64,000 bases of DNA from Drosophila pseudoobscura (GCF_009870125.1 NC_046681.1:6399001-6463000); one strand, 5' to 3'. Shown: positions 52,312 to 63,596, numbered from the stretch's first letter. Notes: generated from the sequence alone by a model not told the origin. Translations and numbers: made by a program.

Positions 52312-52600
52312 AAGGGCTTGTCGTCTGTAATGCCCCAAGGAGAAGGATATGTACTTTGAAATCAATTGATCGATTTTTCGATTTTAGACCGATTTCCGAT
52401 CGATTATTTTAAGATCTTTTGGTGTTAGGGGCTAAGAAAGATTAGAAAATATTTAGGTGTGGAACAGTTTGTTTCAATTTTTTAAATTTAATGCCGATCA
52501 ATTGGTTCCATTTCAATTATAAATCGATTCATTTAGTTATCCCTTTCTTATAGACTCCATATCGATCATATATCGATTTTTTTTACTATTGGTACAGGAA
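52312..52600. other. ATCGAT-rich AT spacer
   Basis: At least five ATCGAT or close variants (GATCGATTTTTCGAT, TATCGATCATATATCGAT) occur in about 220 bp. Similar islands lie at 6.1, 14.4-14.9 and 54.9-55.05 kb. No gene is present. Confidence 0.6.
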
Positions 52601-52609
52601 AGTCACTTG

Positions 52610-52868
52610 AAATAAATTTATAGAAAACAGTAGCCTTTGGTGCCCTGTATAAATGTCTCCTTTTAGCCAAAATTCTTTAGATACTGATTAGCTGTTGTTC
52701 CACTCATGCCGCAAATGTGGACCATAAGCTGCTGCCAACGTTGCTGAGAGGGTCCAAGAATTCGAATGACATCAGTGACGTGCATCCTCTTCCTGGAAGG
52801 ACTTCTTCTGTTATCCATGCTGTCCGTTCAGGGCTGCCCATTTTGTATACAATTAATCCAACAATTAC
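52610..52868 (+). pseudogene. Decayed partial copy of the 5' end of the adjacent glycosyltransferase gene
   Basis: This stretch repeats landmarks of 52.87-53.28 kb in order: AATAAAT..AT..AAAA.AGTAGCCTTT, CCTGTAT.AATGT, ATGTCTCC.TTTT, AAAAT.CTTT.GATACT, GCTGTTGTTCCA, CTCATGCC.C.TATGTGGA, and CTGTTGCCAACGTTGCTGA-like sequence. It has an internal deletion of roughly 150 bp. The reading frame is broken: it stops eleven codons after the relic ATG, and there is no intact exon 2. It is best explained as a degenerate tandem duplicate. Confidence 0.75.
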
Positions 52869-52948
52869 TGAAATAAATGTATTAAAAATAGTAGCCTTTT
52901 GATAACCTGTATTAATGTGTATTTCTTGTCAAAAAGATCCAAAGAAAA

Positions 52949-54468
52949 ATGTCTCCGTATTTTGCAAAAATCCTTTTGATACTCACTTTAGGCCTCATTG
53001 GCTACTTCTTGAAGCTGTTGTTCCAAAGTATTCAAACCGATTTCGAGCAAGGCAGCTCTTCCACGAAGCCCAATCCCGGGAATGTGCGACAGCATGGGGA
53101 CTACTGGGTGTGGCATAATTATATACTGGCGGGCGAAAATTTGGTTGCCAATGAAAGTGTTACTCTTGCCACTCATGCCACCTATGTGGATCTGCAGCTG
53201 TTGCCAACGTTGCTGATCAGGTGAGAGAGTCCTGAGAACATTCCCCCACTCAAAAGTATCTTCTGTTCAGGTGGAAGGCGCCCATTAGCCTCACGATCTA
53301 CGCCAACGACGACGATCTGGATAAGACCATCAAGGGCTTGGCCTACATCAATACCTGCCTGCACTTGAGTGTCCTGATGCGTCGCTTTGTCAGCATACAT
53401 TTGGTGTGGCACCAGGATCACATGCCTCTGAATTTTCGGCGTGGCAGCATGGGGGTCACAGCGGAACCTCTTATGTGTAATAAGCCACCGATTTATCTAA
53501 ATGCGACTCAGGAGCTTACCTATTGGTATCGAAAGAAGCTTCAATATCCCATGAATCTTATGCGGAATGTGGCCCGTCTCAATGTCCTAACGTATTATGT
53601 TTTATCAATGGATATTCAACTGCTACCGACATATGATTTTCCTGTAAAGTTTTTGAAATTCATGTTAATTCATGATGTCTGGCGCTATGCAGACATATCA
53701 CAGCCCTACACCACGTAGGTTTGATTCCCCTTAAAGTCATCCCCTGTCCTTCCTCAAATAGTTTTCCTTTTTAGGGTCTTCTGTTTGCTGACATTCCCTC
53801 ATGTGTTGGAGGCGCCTTTGGCGCAGAATAAATTTCAATTGATTATGATTTTAAGGGATTTCAATATTATCAGTCCCGTATACGATAATATCGATGTGCA
53901 GATGAAATGGTTGAGCACTCAGACTGCCGGAGAAGAGCTCTACATCTTTAGTCGTTCGAAAAAAATGGACGCGTGCGTGGCCTATGTGAGCATCAATGAA
54001 TTGGAACCCTTATACGATGAGGGCAATAAAATGGAATCCATTTATGAACATGGCGCTAATTTAAAGGTAAAAGTACATTCGCTAAATTTCCCCCTAGTCG
54101 AAAGAATACATTTCTTCTATCTCCCTATCCCCTATCTTCCCCAGGGCCAGGTAATGATTGACTTGGATTACACTTTCATTATCCTGGATGGTGCCTTTCT
54201 CATACGGCGCACTTTTGACAGCTGGCAGAACTTGAAGCCCAAGGATCATATAAGTGTAAGCCAAACCATATTCTCGAGAATGTGGCATATCTGGCATTTG
54301 TTCTACAGCCGAGTGATAAAGTATGTAAAATAGCATTACCTTTAAGCCCTCCTTAAAGCATATCGACCTTTTAATTACAGTTTAGTTCCCAAGGATTTTG
54401 CACAGGTCTGGTACACTCGATCGCGTACCTCGCGCTATTTTCTGATATTCAAATTTCGAATGGATTAA
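52949..54468 (+). CDS. Glycosyltransferase-49 family protein, DXD site degenerate
   Basis: Five exons: 52949-53220, 53271-53714, 53775-54066, 54145-54320 and 54381-54468, giving 423 residues. It is a type II membrane protein with a hydrophobic helix at about residues 8-27. Family motifs are QHGDYWVWHNYIL, RWKAPISLTIY, QYPMNLMRNVARLN, YVLSMDIQLLPTYDF and ELEPLYDEG. The DXD position reads D205-I-Q207, and the C-terminal metal-site region that normally keeps a histidine reads LDGAFLIRR, so the enzyme is probably inactive or altered. Introns 1, 2 and 3 match positions in the paralogues at 16.9 or 54.6 kb. It is followed tail to tail by the minus-strand paralogue, with 135 bp between stop codons. 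A broken 5' copy lies just upstream. The start is supported by AAAAATG context and the signal-anchor that follows. Confidence 0.87.
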
Positions 54469-54603
54469 TGCTTAAATATATTATAGTTGTAAATAACAAA
54501 AGATCTTATGTTCTCGATATTTACATATGACAAATTTTAATATAAAACACTTAGCAAGTAAATGGAGAATATCACTTTCTGAAACGAAATTCTGGTGTTT
54601 GTG
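54469..54603. other. 135-bp convergent 3' region between two glycosyltransferase genes
   Basis: Both 3' UTRs must share or overlap in this AT-rich stretch. AATATA-like poly(A) words occur on the plus strand near 54476. No clean AATAAA was seen. Confidence 0.6.
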
Positions 54604-56779
54604 TCACGTGACGCAGGCATTTTTTCTGCCATACAACACTTGGTACTCTGGCTCGACCTTTTTCTTAATGAATCTTGTCATTTCTCTGGCGAATGTCCTG
54701 CGAGATGATTTCGAGCTTGCGTTCTTCTTGATGCCAGGGCTATGGACGAGGTAGGCGGGATGTAGGACATGGTATTCGTAGCCCAAGAGGCACATGGCAT
54801 AGTTCTATAAGAGATAACGAGAGCGGGAGAGATGATAAATATTTTTATGAATATTTTTAAATAGTGTTTGACTATTTATGAATCAATTTTTGGTACTCTA
54901 TCGACTCGCTTTCGACTATTTATTCGACTATTTATATTAAAATCGAATTCAAGGACTATTTATCGATACTACTTATCAATGAATTATGGATTCCTTAACT
55001 ATTCGCTTTAGATATTCATCGATAAATGGCCATTGATTATCGAAATGTTATCGAATATTTTTAATTACCCATATTTCATTAATTACCTGTATACGTTTGT
55101 TCGATTGTCCCTCCCACGTCACTCGCTCATCGAACATTGGCTCCTGATTGTCGCTCACATAGAAAGGCTCCCAGTACTTAAAATCCTTCTCCCGCAATGA
55201 TACGCTCCACACCCGGAGCTCATCCGTGACACTGGGCGCCCGATTTAACCAATCCTGCTGTCCGGGTACTGTGTGACAAGAAAAACACATCTTCATGTGG
55301 AAAGGTTGAGCCCTACCATCGCGGTAGAGGGCCAACAGTTCCGCCTTGTCATTGGGAATAGGGGCGCCCGACTCGATCTCAAAAACGGGCAAAGGATAGA
55401 CCCTTCGTGGCTTCTGGGGGTCCAGTGCCAGAATGCTATGATTGGCGGCAACCATGTCGAGAAACTGCTCCACAAATCCCAAACTCGGATACAGTTCGAT
55501 GTCGCAGGCGAAGATGAAGTACGTTGTGGCCGCCTGTCGTGCTATATTCCTACCGACATTAATCGGATATGTTAGATTTGCTGACATCTTGTACATGGCC
55601 TCCCGGGGTATCAAAGTCCATGGCGGCGGCGCTTTGGTACCATTCTTCAGCTCACAAAAGTAGGGCCTCTCCAGCACAGCTGCCTCGTCGTACGGCACAT
55701 ATTCGGGCATATGCAAATTGGAGAAATATACATGAAATGTCACATAGTCATTGATGTATTCGCTGCCCGGTAGACAGTTTTTCACATATTGAATCGAGTC
55801 CAGTGTGGTGTTTAGATCATAGCCAGGGGCGTGGATGGCAAAGCTAATGGGGGCGCGCCAACTATGGACGAAAGTAAAGGTTGTTTTTAGATGTAAGTGT
55901 TGGGTATTGAAATGGAAATAGAATAACAGTAGTCCGACGGATTTACACTTGATTTTAGTACCATTTAAAACGGTTTTTTCGAGGCACAAATGTCTTTTTT
56001 CTTCATTCTGTCTATAATAATAATCCGATTGAAATATTTTTTGAGAAACTACTAGTTTGTATCATAATTTATGATTCTGCATATTGAATATAATGGTAGC
56101 TTTAAAATTTTCGGTTTTTCTACTTCTACTATCCGTTACTCTTCCGAGAAAAAACAGCTATAAGAACTATCATATCACTGTCATCGGCATTGAACCTCCC
56201 CCAAAACACATCAAATATATGGTATATATTCATATCAGAAAACATTACCATCGTATATTTGGTATATATCTCCATACAGATATCAGAAAATTTCATGGGC
56301 TCTACTGATAATGAAATTTTCAAATGCCTCAACACTTACCGTTCGGCCACCATTTCCAGATTATCAAAGAATTTATAATCCCCATTCGTGGTGTAGGTTA
56401 TAGACTCCGTACATCGCATCAGACGACTCTTGCGGCCAATAATCAGATTCTGCAAGAGCCAGTATTCCCCATGTTGCAGCCTCGCGAATGTCAGATTGCG
56501 TGAGCGGCATTTCAATAATTGCTGCAGGATTTGCCCGCGCGGTGTCAGAGGAGGGATGGGAGGATGTTCTATTTGCGGATAATCCTCGTAGTATCGCTCG
56601 GTGGTGTACAAAGATTCGTTGGGTTGATTATATATGGAAAAGGACGATCTGCTGCTGCTGCTCCTGCTGGATATCTGTGGCTGTGCCAGACGCTGAGCCT
56701 GTTGCAAGTTCCGCCAAACGAGCACCAGGGCCACAGTGAGAAGAAGGAGAATGGACCACACGCGGTGGAATTTGGCCAT
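54604..56779 (-). CDS. Glycosyltransferase-49 family enzyme (B4GAT1/LARGE-like)
   Basis: Three exons on the minus strand: 56779-56340, 55861-55087 and 54804-54604, giving 471 residues. A signal-anchor helix lies at about residues 8-23 (VWSILLLLTVALVLVW), followed by a Ser-rich stem. The catalytic domain has RLQHGEYWLLQN, WRAPISFAI, LTYPINVGRNIARQAA, a DXD-type site D267-I-E269 in FACDIELYPS, and a C-terminal LHPAYLVHSPGIK in which H426 is a likely metal ligand. Human B4GAT1, a member of this family, adds glucuronic acid in the O-mannose glycan primer on dystroglycan; the substrate of this fly paralogue is unknown. It is the least degenerate of the three copies and probably represents the ancestral active form. 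The 478-nt intron 1 and 282-nt intron 2 are GT-AG. Confidence 0.88.
54890..55060. repeat. TCGAT/ATCGAT-rich AT island within an intron
   Basis: Repeated CTATTTAT, TATCGA and ATCGAT words lie inside the last intron of the minus-strand glycosyltransferase gene. Texture and word content match the islands near 6.1, 14.5 and 52.4 kb. Confidence 0.5.
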
Positions 56780-59393
56780 TGCGCTGCGCTTTCGTTCCGA
56801 GTTTGCGGCGGGGCCCTCAGGCGTTCCTTAATTTATGGCGCTTCGAGCTATAAACAAAAATGAGAAAAAGTATACAAATAAACTGACATACTCCGCGTTT
56901 GATAAGGCCACAAAGCGCGGCGGGCTCTCATTACCCACACAATACACAACCCTTTGATGGAAAAAGTACTCCCAATACGTGCGGGCCGACGAAATCGAAG
57001 CCAAAGGTCGTGCTCGTTCGGTTCCTAATTTATGCCTTTATGTGCCATTATTATGCTATCGATGGTGCTAATTATTATGGATTCGGCTCTGTTCTCGTAC
57101 CCTTACAAAAGATTAAAAGGGAACATGATATGTGCACGTTTTCATAGATAGAACGACTGTATTTATATTATATTATATTTAGCTTTTTTGATTGGAAATG
57201 ATGCCAGTCTTGATCAAGCCGGTCGATGGTTGCTCCACAAATACTGGGTACTACAAAAAGTTATAAAAATACTTTAAAAACTATCTTGAACATTGTCTTC
57301 AAGAGCGCTCTATGAATCTTCTATGAATAATATTACACAAAATGCTATAAATCTTCTTAAAATACTATAAAAAATAAGTATGGGTGTAATGTAATTATAC
57401 GATAAACTATTCCCCATTTTGCGGCTTCTTCTAAGATCTTTTCGAAAAACTATCGAAAAATAAATCAAATAATGCCACATAAATTGGACCATTGTAATAA
57501 GGGGTGTGATATCTGCAGTATCAATAACATGTCCCCGCCCAAAAGGGTTTGCCGCGATTATACATAAAATATACAAGTGATTTATACCGATTCTATTTAC
57601 CGAACCATCCCTCTGGATGGAACATAATAGATATCTAAAAACAGACAATACTCTCTGAGGTTGACGCTCCATCAAACATTCCCTTTATGACTTCGAAAAC
57701 GTCTTCTTTAATATAGATCTCCTGCAGTATGGCTTGGCATCGCACTTAATCTTCTGGAATAGTCGTAAGATCATGGACTTACCAGCATCATGCCAACAGA
57801 AAAACATTTATGTATAAAAATTTATAAATTATGAAACTCTAAGTGCTTACATGACACCGACATGAAAATAAGGTAGAATGGACGGATATTTCATTGCATA
57901 TTTGATTTCCAAGCAGAATATATAAGTATTTCTCCGAGTTGTAGGAAACTTAGTATTTCTCATATACCTTGCAGGCCCCTCAGTCCCAGTCTTCTGATAC
58001 CTGTTCCTATTTCCTTCCATACCATATCTTTACAATCTCAAGTTCCCGTATGAAATACCAATAAGAAAAAGTCGTAAATGTTAACCAGCCATCTAAGTAT
58101 TAGCAATAATCGAATGGGTTTGAAGAGTCATTTCCTAACGGAATGACTTGAAGTGACTTCTGTATTGATAAAGCAATCAAAAATCGTAGTTCTACTGCAT
58201 TCAACATGTGCGTTTGATATTTTTTATGACTACTTCAGAAGCGTATCCATGAAGTCTATGAAGTCTATAATAAGCCACCTGTTGATAGATTTCCACAACC
58301 TTTAATTTATTCCATATTTGTTTTTCTTTATGGATCTCTTTTCTGAAAATATTTATCGTACTTTAAGACACAATTCACAATTAAAAATCCATTGTCCGAG
58401 GCTTGCCGGGGCCATAAATAAATAAATATCACTAAATGATCTATAAATTGTATTCTTTGCGACAACTTCCACTTTAATCTTATCGCTTTTTCTTAGAAAT
58501 CATTGAACAAATTAACCCAAGACGTAGGCTCTTCTGTTTCAAACACTCGAAAGCGAAACCGATAAGTGAATTTTAAATATTTGGAATTACCAGAGAGCAA
58601 TCGTTTGATGACTCAACGTATGAGCGATTCTATGACCGCTGTATATCACTAGATTGTGTTGAAAGACAAGGCCCATATGGTCCACCAACGACCGAAAAAC
58701 GAGAAACGAGCCTCCACCACCCTTTGATGTGGAGCTATGGAATGAAACTGAAACTCAAATCGAAAGAAACGATACCCAAACGAAGGTGAAAGAACTACCC
58801 GATCGAATCTATATGCACCAATAATCAGCGTACACTTGTTCGGCTCTAATCGTACGGTAAGAGAACCATCTAATCGGCGGAAGATGTGGCAGTGTGGCGG
58901 ATGTGGCAGATATGGCAGTGTGGCATATAATTTTATATGTTTCAATTTACTTTTATCAAGAGTAATCAATAGATAACATTCCAAAATACTTTCACAACAT
59001 ATCGGTTGTCAGGAATTAATAACTGAACACTGCAAATGATTCGCTGTCCTTTTTTTTGGGGTTATTTGTATGGCCTATGGCTACTGCCTTTGGTGATGCA
59101 TACCTGATGGTCCTATCACTGCAGCTCCCAATAAATATAGACTGATACCTTAGATATGGTATTAACCATCCATTATCAATCCCAAAGAATAGAAAGTGGC
59201 TTAGATTGTTCCGCTTCTTCAAAATTGATTATTTTAAAAGCAAATTTATAATTTCTCTTTTGTTTTGTGGGTTTTCCTTAAACATAGTCTTAAAAGGGGA
59301 CTAAGAATAGTGTACAACTAAGAAAATATCCAATCCTTTGAGCATCTGAAGTCATCAGCATACCTAAGAAAGTTTTCATTGTTTGGTGTGTGC
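56780..59393. other. Non-coding spacer with a possible decayed GTPase-like fragment
   Basis: No intact gene. On the minus strand at about 57.70-57.80 kb a frame reads WHDAGKSMILRLFQKI, loosely like an ARF-type P-loop (DNAGKT), and a 121-codon frame follows at 57,310-57,675. Neither is convincing. The remainder is AT-rich. Confidence 0.45.
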
Positions 59394-59399
59394 TTTATT
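59394..59399 (-). other. Candidate polyadenylation signal of sip1
   Basis: AATAAA on the minus strand, about 225 bp past the sip1 stop codon. No closer perfect hexamer was noticed. Confidence 0.4.
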
Positions 59400-59622
59400 A
59401 GCTCAAAGAACAGGCCACAGAACACTGCCAAAAAATCATACAGGGGAACATCCTTCAGGAACAATGTAATCTTCGAATTTTATTCTCTATATTTCCACTT
59501 TTTCTTAAGCTGTTATCTGCCATTATCATTCCTGAATTCAAAACACCATCATCCCTTCTTCCATCGTCCAACACCCATCGATCTCTGGTATTATTTCCAA
59601 CCACGGCTCCTGTCCCTTGTCT

Positions 59623-62248
59623 CTAGAACATTCCCGTTTGTGTGCGTTCCAGCAGATGATTGAGGGCCACCGGCTGCCAATTGCTAAATGAGCTATCGCT
59701 CAGCATGCACACATTTCGATCGATGTAGCAAAAGAGTTTGCCCACTCGATAGATCTACAAAAAGCAGAAGATTAGCAAGGAAAATAGTTGAGATTCCAAA
59801 CGCCTTCAGACTCACCTGCTTTCCCATTTCCCTTCTGCCTGGTATGGGGGCAAAGATAATCCCCAATTCAGCGCATTTCTGAGAGACCAACTCCTTGAAC
59901 TCCAGCTGCGTGGGCGGTGCCACATCCATCATCATGAGTGGCGGCAGGAGACCCGCAACGGTGGGCGGTGCGGGCGGTGTAGGAGGTGGCGGCGCTGCCG
60001 TGGGCTGCAGCAGAGCATCGCTCGCTCTGTGCATCATCTCGAGGGCACGGCGTAGATGCTCCTTGACACTGGGCTCTCGGAGCAATGGCTCATTCAGCAT
60101 GCTCTTCCATCCCGTATACCAGCGTGAGATTTCCGCATAGTCGGGCGACTGGTTCAGCCACATGACGAGCACCTGCATCCATCGCGGGAAGAAGTGCTTG
60201 TCCAGCAGCTTGGCCATGTGCATCGGCGGAATGAGCTCGTGCCACTCCCACACCTGGTTCCATGGCTCTAGGTCCTGATGCAGCGGATTGATGATGAACT
60301 CCGAGAGCACTCCCTGCAGCTTGGGTGTGATGTGGTGCTGCAGAAAGTCCACCATTTCCTCCTCCGGAAAGGCCTTGGCCCATGGGGTGAGCATGGCCCT
60401 CGCGGAGCGATCTTGCGGCGACCAGGCCTGCAGGGCCACGCCCAATTTGCTGCGAATCTGTGGGTACACAGACTCCTCCAGTTTGCTGCCCAGGATCCCG
60501 TGCCACGGAAGAACCCAGCTATGGATGGGCACCGTGTCGGTGAGGGGATCCCAATCGTAGACGCCGGAGGCAAGCCGCGGCAGCACCAGTTGCTCGAGAA
60601 CCGAATCCAGCACCCACGTGGGCAGAAGCGGTGCCCAGGCATCCAGCAAGGCAGCCATTGGCGGGTGCTCCTTGGGCTGCCAGACGGCGGCACAGGCGCG
60701 GAACGAGGGCATCACACCCGCCCAAATGAGCGAGGAATACGGATCAAACACATTGCGGGGCTGTTGGCCAGCGGGCTCCTCGCGTTGCAGCATTCCTCGC
60801 CACTTTTTGATCAGCTGCAGCGGCTGCGTGGGCTCCTCCAGAGGCTGCCAGGCCACCAGCTCTCGCTTCACAAGCGGCGCAATGACGCCTGCAGCCAGAT
60901 CCGCCAGACCGAATTCCTTGAACTCGGCGGCATAGTCCTCCAGAAGCTGCAGGAATAGCTTCTCCGCTGCATGGAGTGTGATTTCGGGATCCTCACTCAG
61001 CCGCTCCACACGATCGAGCACCTCTTCGAGCGTACTGATGTGATTCTGCTCCAGTTGGACGATTTCCTCGAGTTTCTTGTACTCGCTCTGGAGGGCCGCT
61101 TGCTGGCTCTCTGACTCGCGCTCCGATTTGTCAATGGCAATGATCTGCTGCTCGCACTGGCTCACCAGAAGCTGGAGATTGTGAGTCAGTTCGGGCATGG
61201 CGAACACCGTAACAGGGGCGCCACCAGCCTCCGCATCGTAGAGGGTTTCCTCGGGGGTGATTTTCGTTTGCCCAAGGGCATGGTAGCCACTGAGCACACG
61301 TTTCTCTGGGCCCGTCATGTCAATAACGGGGACGTTACCCAATTGCTTGCTAAGCTTCTCGGAGAGCAGGTGCGTGGACTTCTTTCCCTTGGCTATCACC
61401 TCCTCCACGGATTTGTAGTAGTACCGCTTGCCGGCCTTCTCCTGGGGCTCTGCCACGCCTCCCTTGCGCCACTTGTTCATCTGCTCCTTGAACTCCTTAG
61501 CCTCGCGCACATCCTCGTCCACTTTGATGGCCTGCGCTTTGCCTCCGATGCTTGCGGCTGTCTCAGGACCATAAGCTCCAATGGCACCGCGTCCCTTGCG
61601 GACGTGCGCTTGAACCGGCTGCGAAATGCCTTGGAGATCCTTGCCCAGACCCTTGCCGGGCTCGTATCCCATCTGCAGAAGGAGTTTTGCACCAATACCC
61701 CGAGTGTGCTGCTCCCAGGCGCCCACATTCCGGGTGCCAGCGATGTGCGAGTGATGCTTGAACGAGGGTTTCGCTTGGGTGCTCCTCATTGAAGGTCTCT
61801 CCTCCTCCTCGGAGCTATTGGAACTTGGATCGCTCTGCCCAAAGGCTGGACGCCCACTGTCTCTAGAATCATCGCTCTTTTCGGCTTCTTCTGTGTCGCC
61901 TGCGTCTTCTTTTCCGGCCTTTTCCTCACCCTTTAGTGGCTTTTTCTTCTTTTTGCCCGCCTGTTGGATGCCACCTGCCACAAAATTCACGGGCATTGTG
62001 TAGTCCTTCGCCTGGTGGCCATGACGCTTCTGGCCGCCACCATCACCGGGGCCCTCCTCGTCACTGTCGTCCGCCCAAATGCCTAGAAAGAGGTTTTTTC
62101 TTGAGGATTTTTTGAAACCAAAAGAAAGAATATCTTTACCATAAATCTGTTGATGTTTGCTGTGGCGCCCCCGTGGTCTGTTTGTGTTGAACTCATTGTC
62201 CAAATCGTAGTCGGTGATCTCAAAGCGCTCGTACTCGTTGTCCGACAT
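59623..62248 (-). CDS. sip1: G-patch splicing factor, TFIP11/Ntr1 orthologue (Septin-interacting protein 1)
   Basis: Three exons on the minus strand: 62248-62140, 62082-59816 and 59754-59623, giving 835 residues, close to the length I recall for fly Sip1 (about 839). The N-terminus (YERFEITDYDLDNEFN, then IYGIWADDSDEE after splicing) is the TFIP11 N-terminal domain. An acidic and Lys-rich linker follows, then the G-patch at about 163-208 (TRGIGAKLLLQMGYEPGKGLG). The GCFC-type domain fills the C-terminal half (FDPYSSLIWAGVMPSF, WVLPWHGILG), with a Pro-rich loop and a terminal GKQIYRVGKLFCYIDRN segment. The family activates the helicase Prp43/DHX15 to dismantle the lariat-intron spliceosome. 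Both introns are short (57 and 61 nt). The first has no in-frame stop, so a continuous open frame gives a falsely extended protein. The second must be removed to obtain the conserved C-terminus. Confidence 0.95.
62083..62139 (-). other. 57-nt stop-free intron 1 of sip1
   Basis: The donor is TATG/GTAAAG and the acceptor CTTTCTAG/GCATTTGG. Removal joins IYG to IWADDSDEE, as in TFIP11 proteins (YGVWAE). The intron is a multiple of three and open, and would encode 19 residues starting KDILSFG if retained. Confidence 0.85.
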
Positions 62249-62361
62249 TGTTTAGGCGCTTGAATATTCTAATAAATTAATTGCGAAAATATGTAAACAA
62301 GAAATTGGGCTCGGGAAATATTAGTGATGCGCAAGGAGAGAATATCATCATGTCTTGAGGG

Positions 62362-62369
62362 TATCGATA
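62362..62369. promoter_or_regulatory. DREF site TATCGATA upstream of sip1
   Basis: A perfect TATCGATA lies 114 bp upstream of the sip1 start codon. DRE is a common core-promoter element of fly housekeeping genes. Confidence 0.65.
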
Positions 62370-62679
62370 GTTGGAATAAACTAATATTGGTAACTTAGGT
62401 TATCGTTATCGACTAGACTTATATTGGCGCAAGATTTAAACTATATCTATTAAAATAATTGGAATTAGACATAAAAAAATCTTAAGGTCGACAATTTAAT
62501 TTAAGGATCGCCAAAATAATTAGCTTTAATAAACCAATAAATAATTTTAATTTTGTACGTCAGTGCTGTTTTGTAATACCAAAGTTAATTATTCTTCCTG
62601 GTAGGAATTAAAATATCACAGTTTAATACATAGCCAATGATGCGTGAAGAAAGAAATTATATTTGACCATCTTCAAAGG

Positions 62680-62687
62680 TATAAAAG
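62680..62687 (+). promoter_or_regulatory. TATA box and initiator of the small peptide gene
   Basis: TATAAAAG lies 42 bp before the ATG. A perfect fly initiator (TCATTC, 62701-62706) follows about 21 bp downstream. Such TATA-Inr promoters are typical of short, highly expressed, tissue-specific or inducible secreted-peptide genes. Confidence 0.7.
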
Positions 62688-62721
62688 TCGTAAGAATTTA
62701 TCATTCATCAACCGCCAAAAC

Positions 62722-62838
62722 ATGAAGCTGGTACTGTTGGCCTTCGTCGCATTCCTGTCTATTGTCTACGGAAGACAGGTGGATCCGTCACCAGGAAAGT
62801 GTGGTCCGTTTAGTCGGCGCGAGTGCACTATTAAATAG
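62722..62838 (+). CDS. Very small secreted peptide with two cysteines, orphan
   Basis: An intronless 38-residue product. MKLVLLAFVAFLSIVYG is a near-ideal signal peptide (17 residues), leaving a mature peptide of about 21 residues. It starts RQVDPSPG and contains KCGPFSRREC, so one disulphide could close an eight-residue-spaced ring. The mature part is basic. The ATG context (CCAAAACATG) and the TATA/initiator promoter directly upstream support it as a gene; the frame also extends 26 codons upstream, but that ATG lies before the TATA box. I do not recognise the family. It does not carry the CXXC of Bomanins. An immune peptide or a reproductive-tract peptide are both possible. It lies between sip1 and a decayed copy of the sip1 5' end. 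Confidence 0.7.
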   Translation: MKLVLLAFVAFLSIVYGRQVDPSPGKCGPFSRRECTIK

Positions 62839-63590
62839 CTTATATCTGCTGTTTAGCATATGTTAAAAATATATTTAGCTTGTTTTAGCTTTATATGTAA
62901 CTAAAAATTTGCTGCATTAATGGTAGCGGAACTAGTTGTGTCCGATGCTGCTTTTCTTTCCATTTCATGTCCATTTTCCATAGATCCAAAAAATTTCCGA
63001 TGATATTGTGGAAATGTTTAAATATTATTTTAGCAAATCCACCAATGCTAGCTTTCTAATTTAACTATGTACATTTTTTAATCCAATCCCAGAAGTGGGA
63101 TAGCAAGTGGCTATGGTAATATGTATAAAATGGGATTGACCTACAAAAATAATAATACTATAATCGCACTGAGATATGTTGTTTATTTTCACGTGAGGAC
63201 GTTCGAACTGCCCGACATTGTTCGGGCTCTTAAATAATTAATTTGACTGCGCAAGGAGAGATTTTATCAGGTCTTAAGGTGTGCCACCAGACTAAATGGT
63301 TAAAACGTACACATTTTCTCGCTTTCGCATTGTAGCAAACGTGTAGTTAAAGTCATGTTAAAGTCATCACCATGTCATGAAATGAATTTAGTGGAAATTG
63401 TTGTGGACCGTTTTTGCTTAAACCTTATTTTATAAGCAATGCAATATAAATGAAAACTTAAATTTTACCGGTTTTGTAGGAAATTGGTTTAATAATCGTA
63501 TAATATTATGAGTTCAGATCGTCAGGCCTTAGCTGGGTAGTAATATTCGAGGGAAGATCAAAAACGAGGAATATGTATAATAGCACGAGA
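62839..63590. other. Non-coding spacer with a sip1 relic
   Basis: AT-rich sequence with no gene apart from the decayed sip1 5' copy at 63209-63281. Confidence 0.6.
63209..63281 (-). pseudogene. Decayed partial duplicate of the sip1 start and promoter
   Basis: The stretch shares CCCGACATTGTT.GG.GCT(C/T)T, AATTAATT and TGCGCAAGGAGAGA.T.TATCA, then TCTT.AGG, in the same order and orientation as 62.24-62.36 kb around the sip1 ATG. On the minus strand its ATG opens only eight codons before a stop. It is a relic of a local duplication that carried the 5' end of sip1. Confidence 0.75.
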
Positions 63591-63596
63591 ATTCGG

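Larger units (their letters stand above)
62249..62721. promoter_or_regulatory. Divergent intergenic region between sip1 and a secreted-peptide gene
   Basis: It holds the sip1 promoter, with a DRE at 62362-62369, a second partial TATCG pair at 62.40 kb, and the TATA promoter of the peptide gene at its right end. Confidence 0.6.

Noticed and set aside
60278-61792. Long open frames on the plus strand opposite sip1
   Set aside because: They are antisense shadows of the GC-rich sip1 coding sequence.
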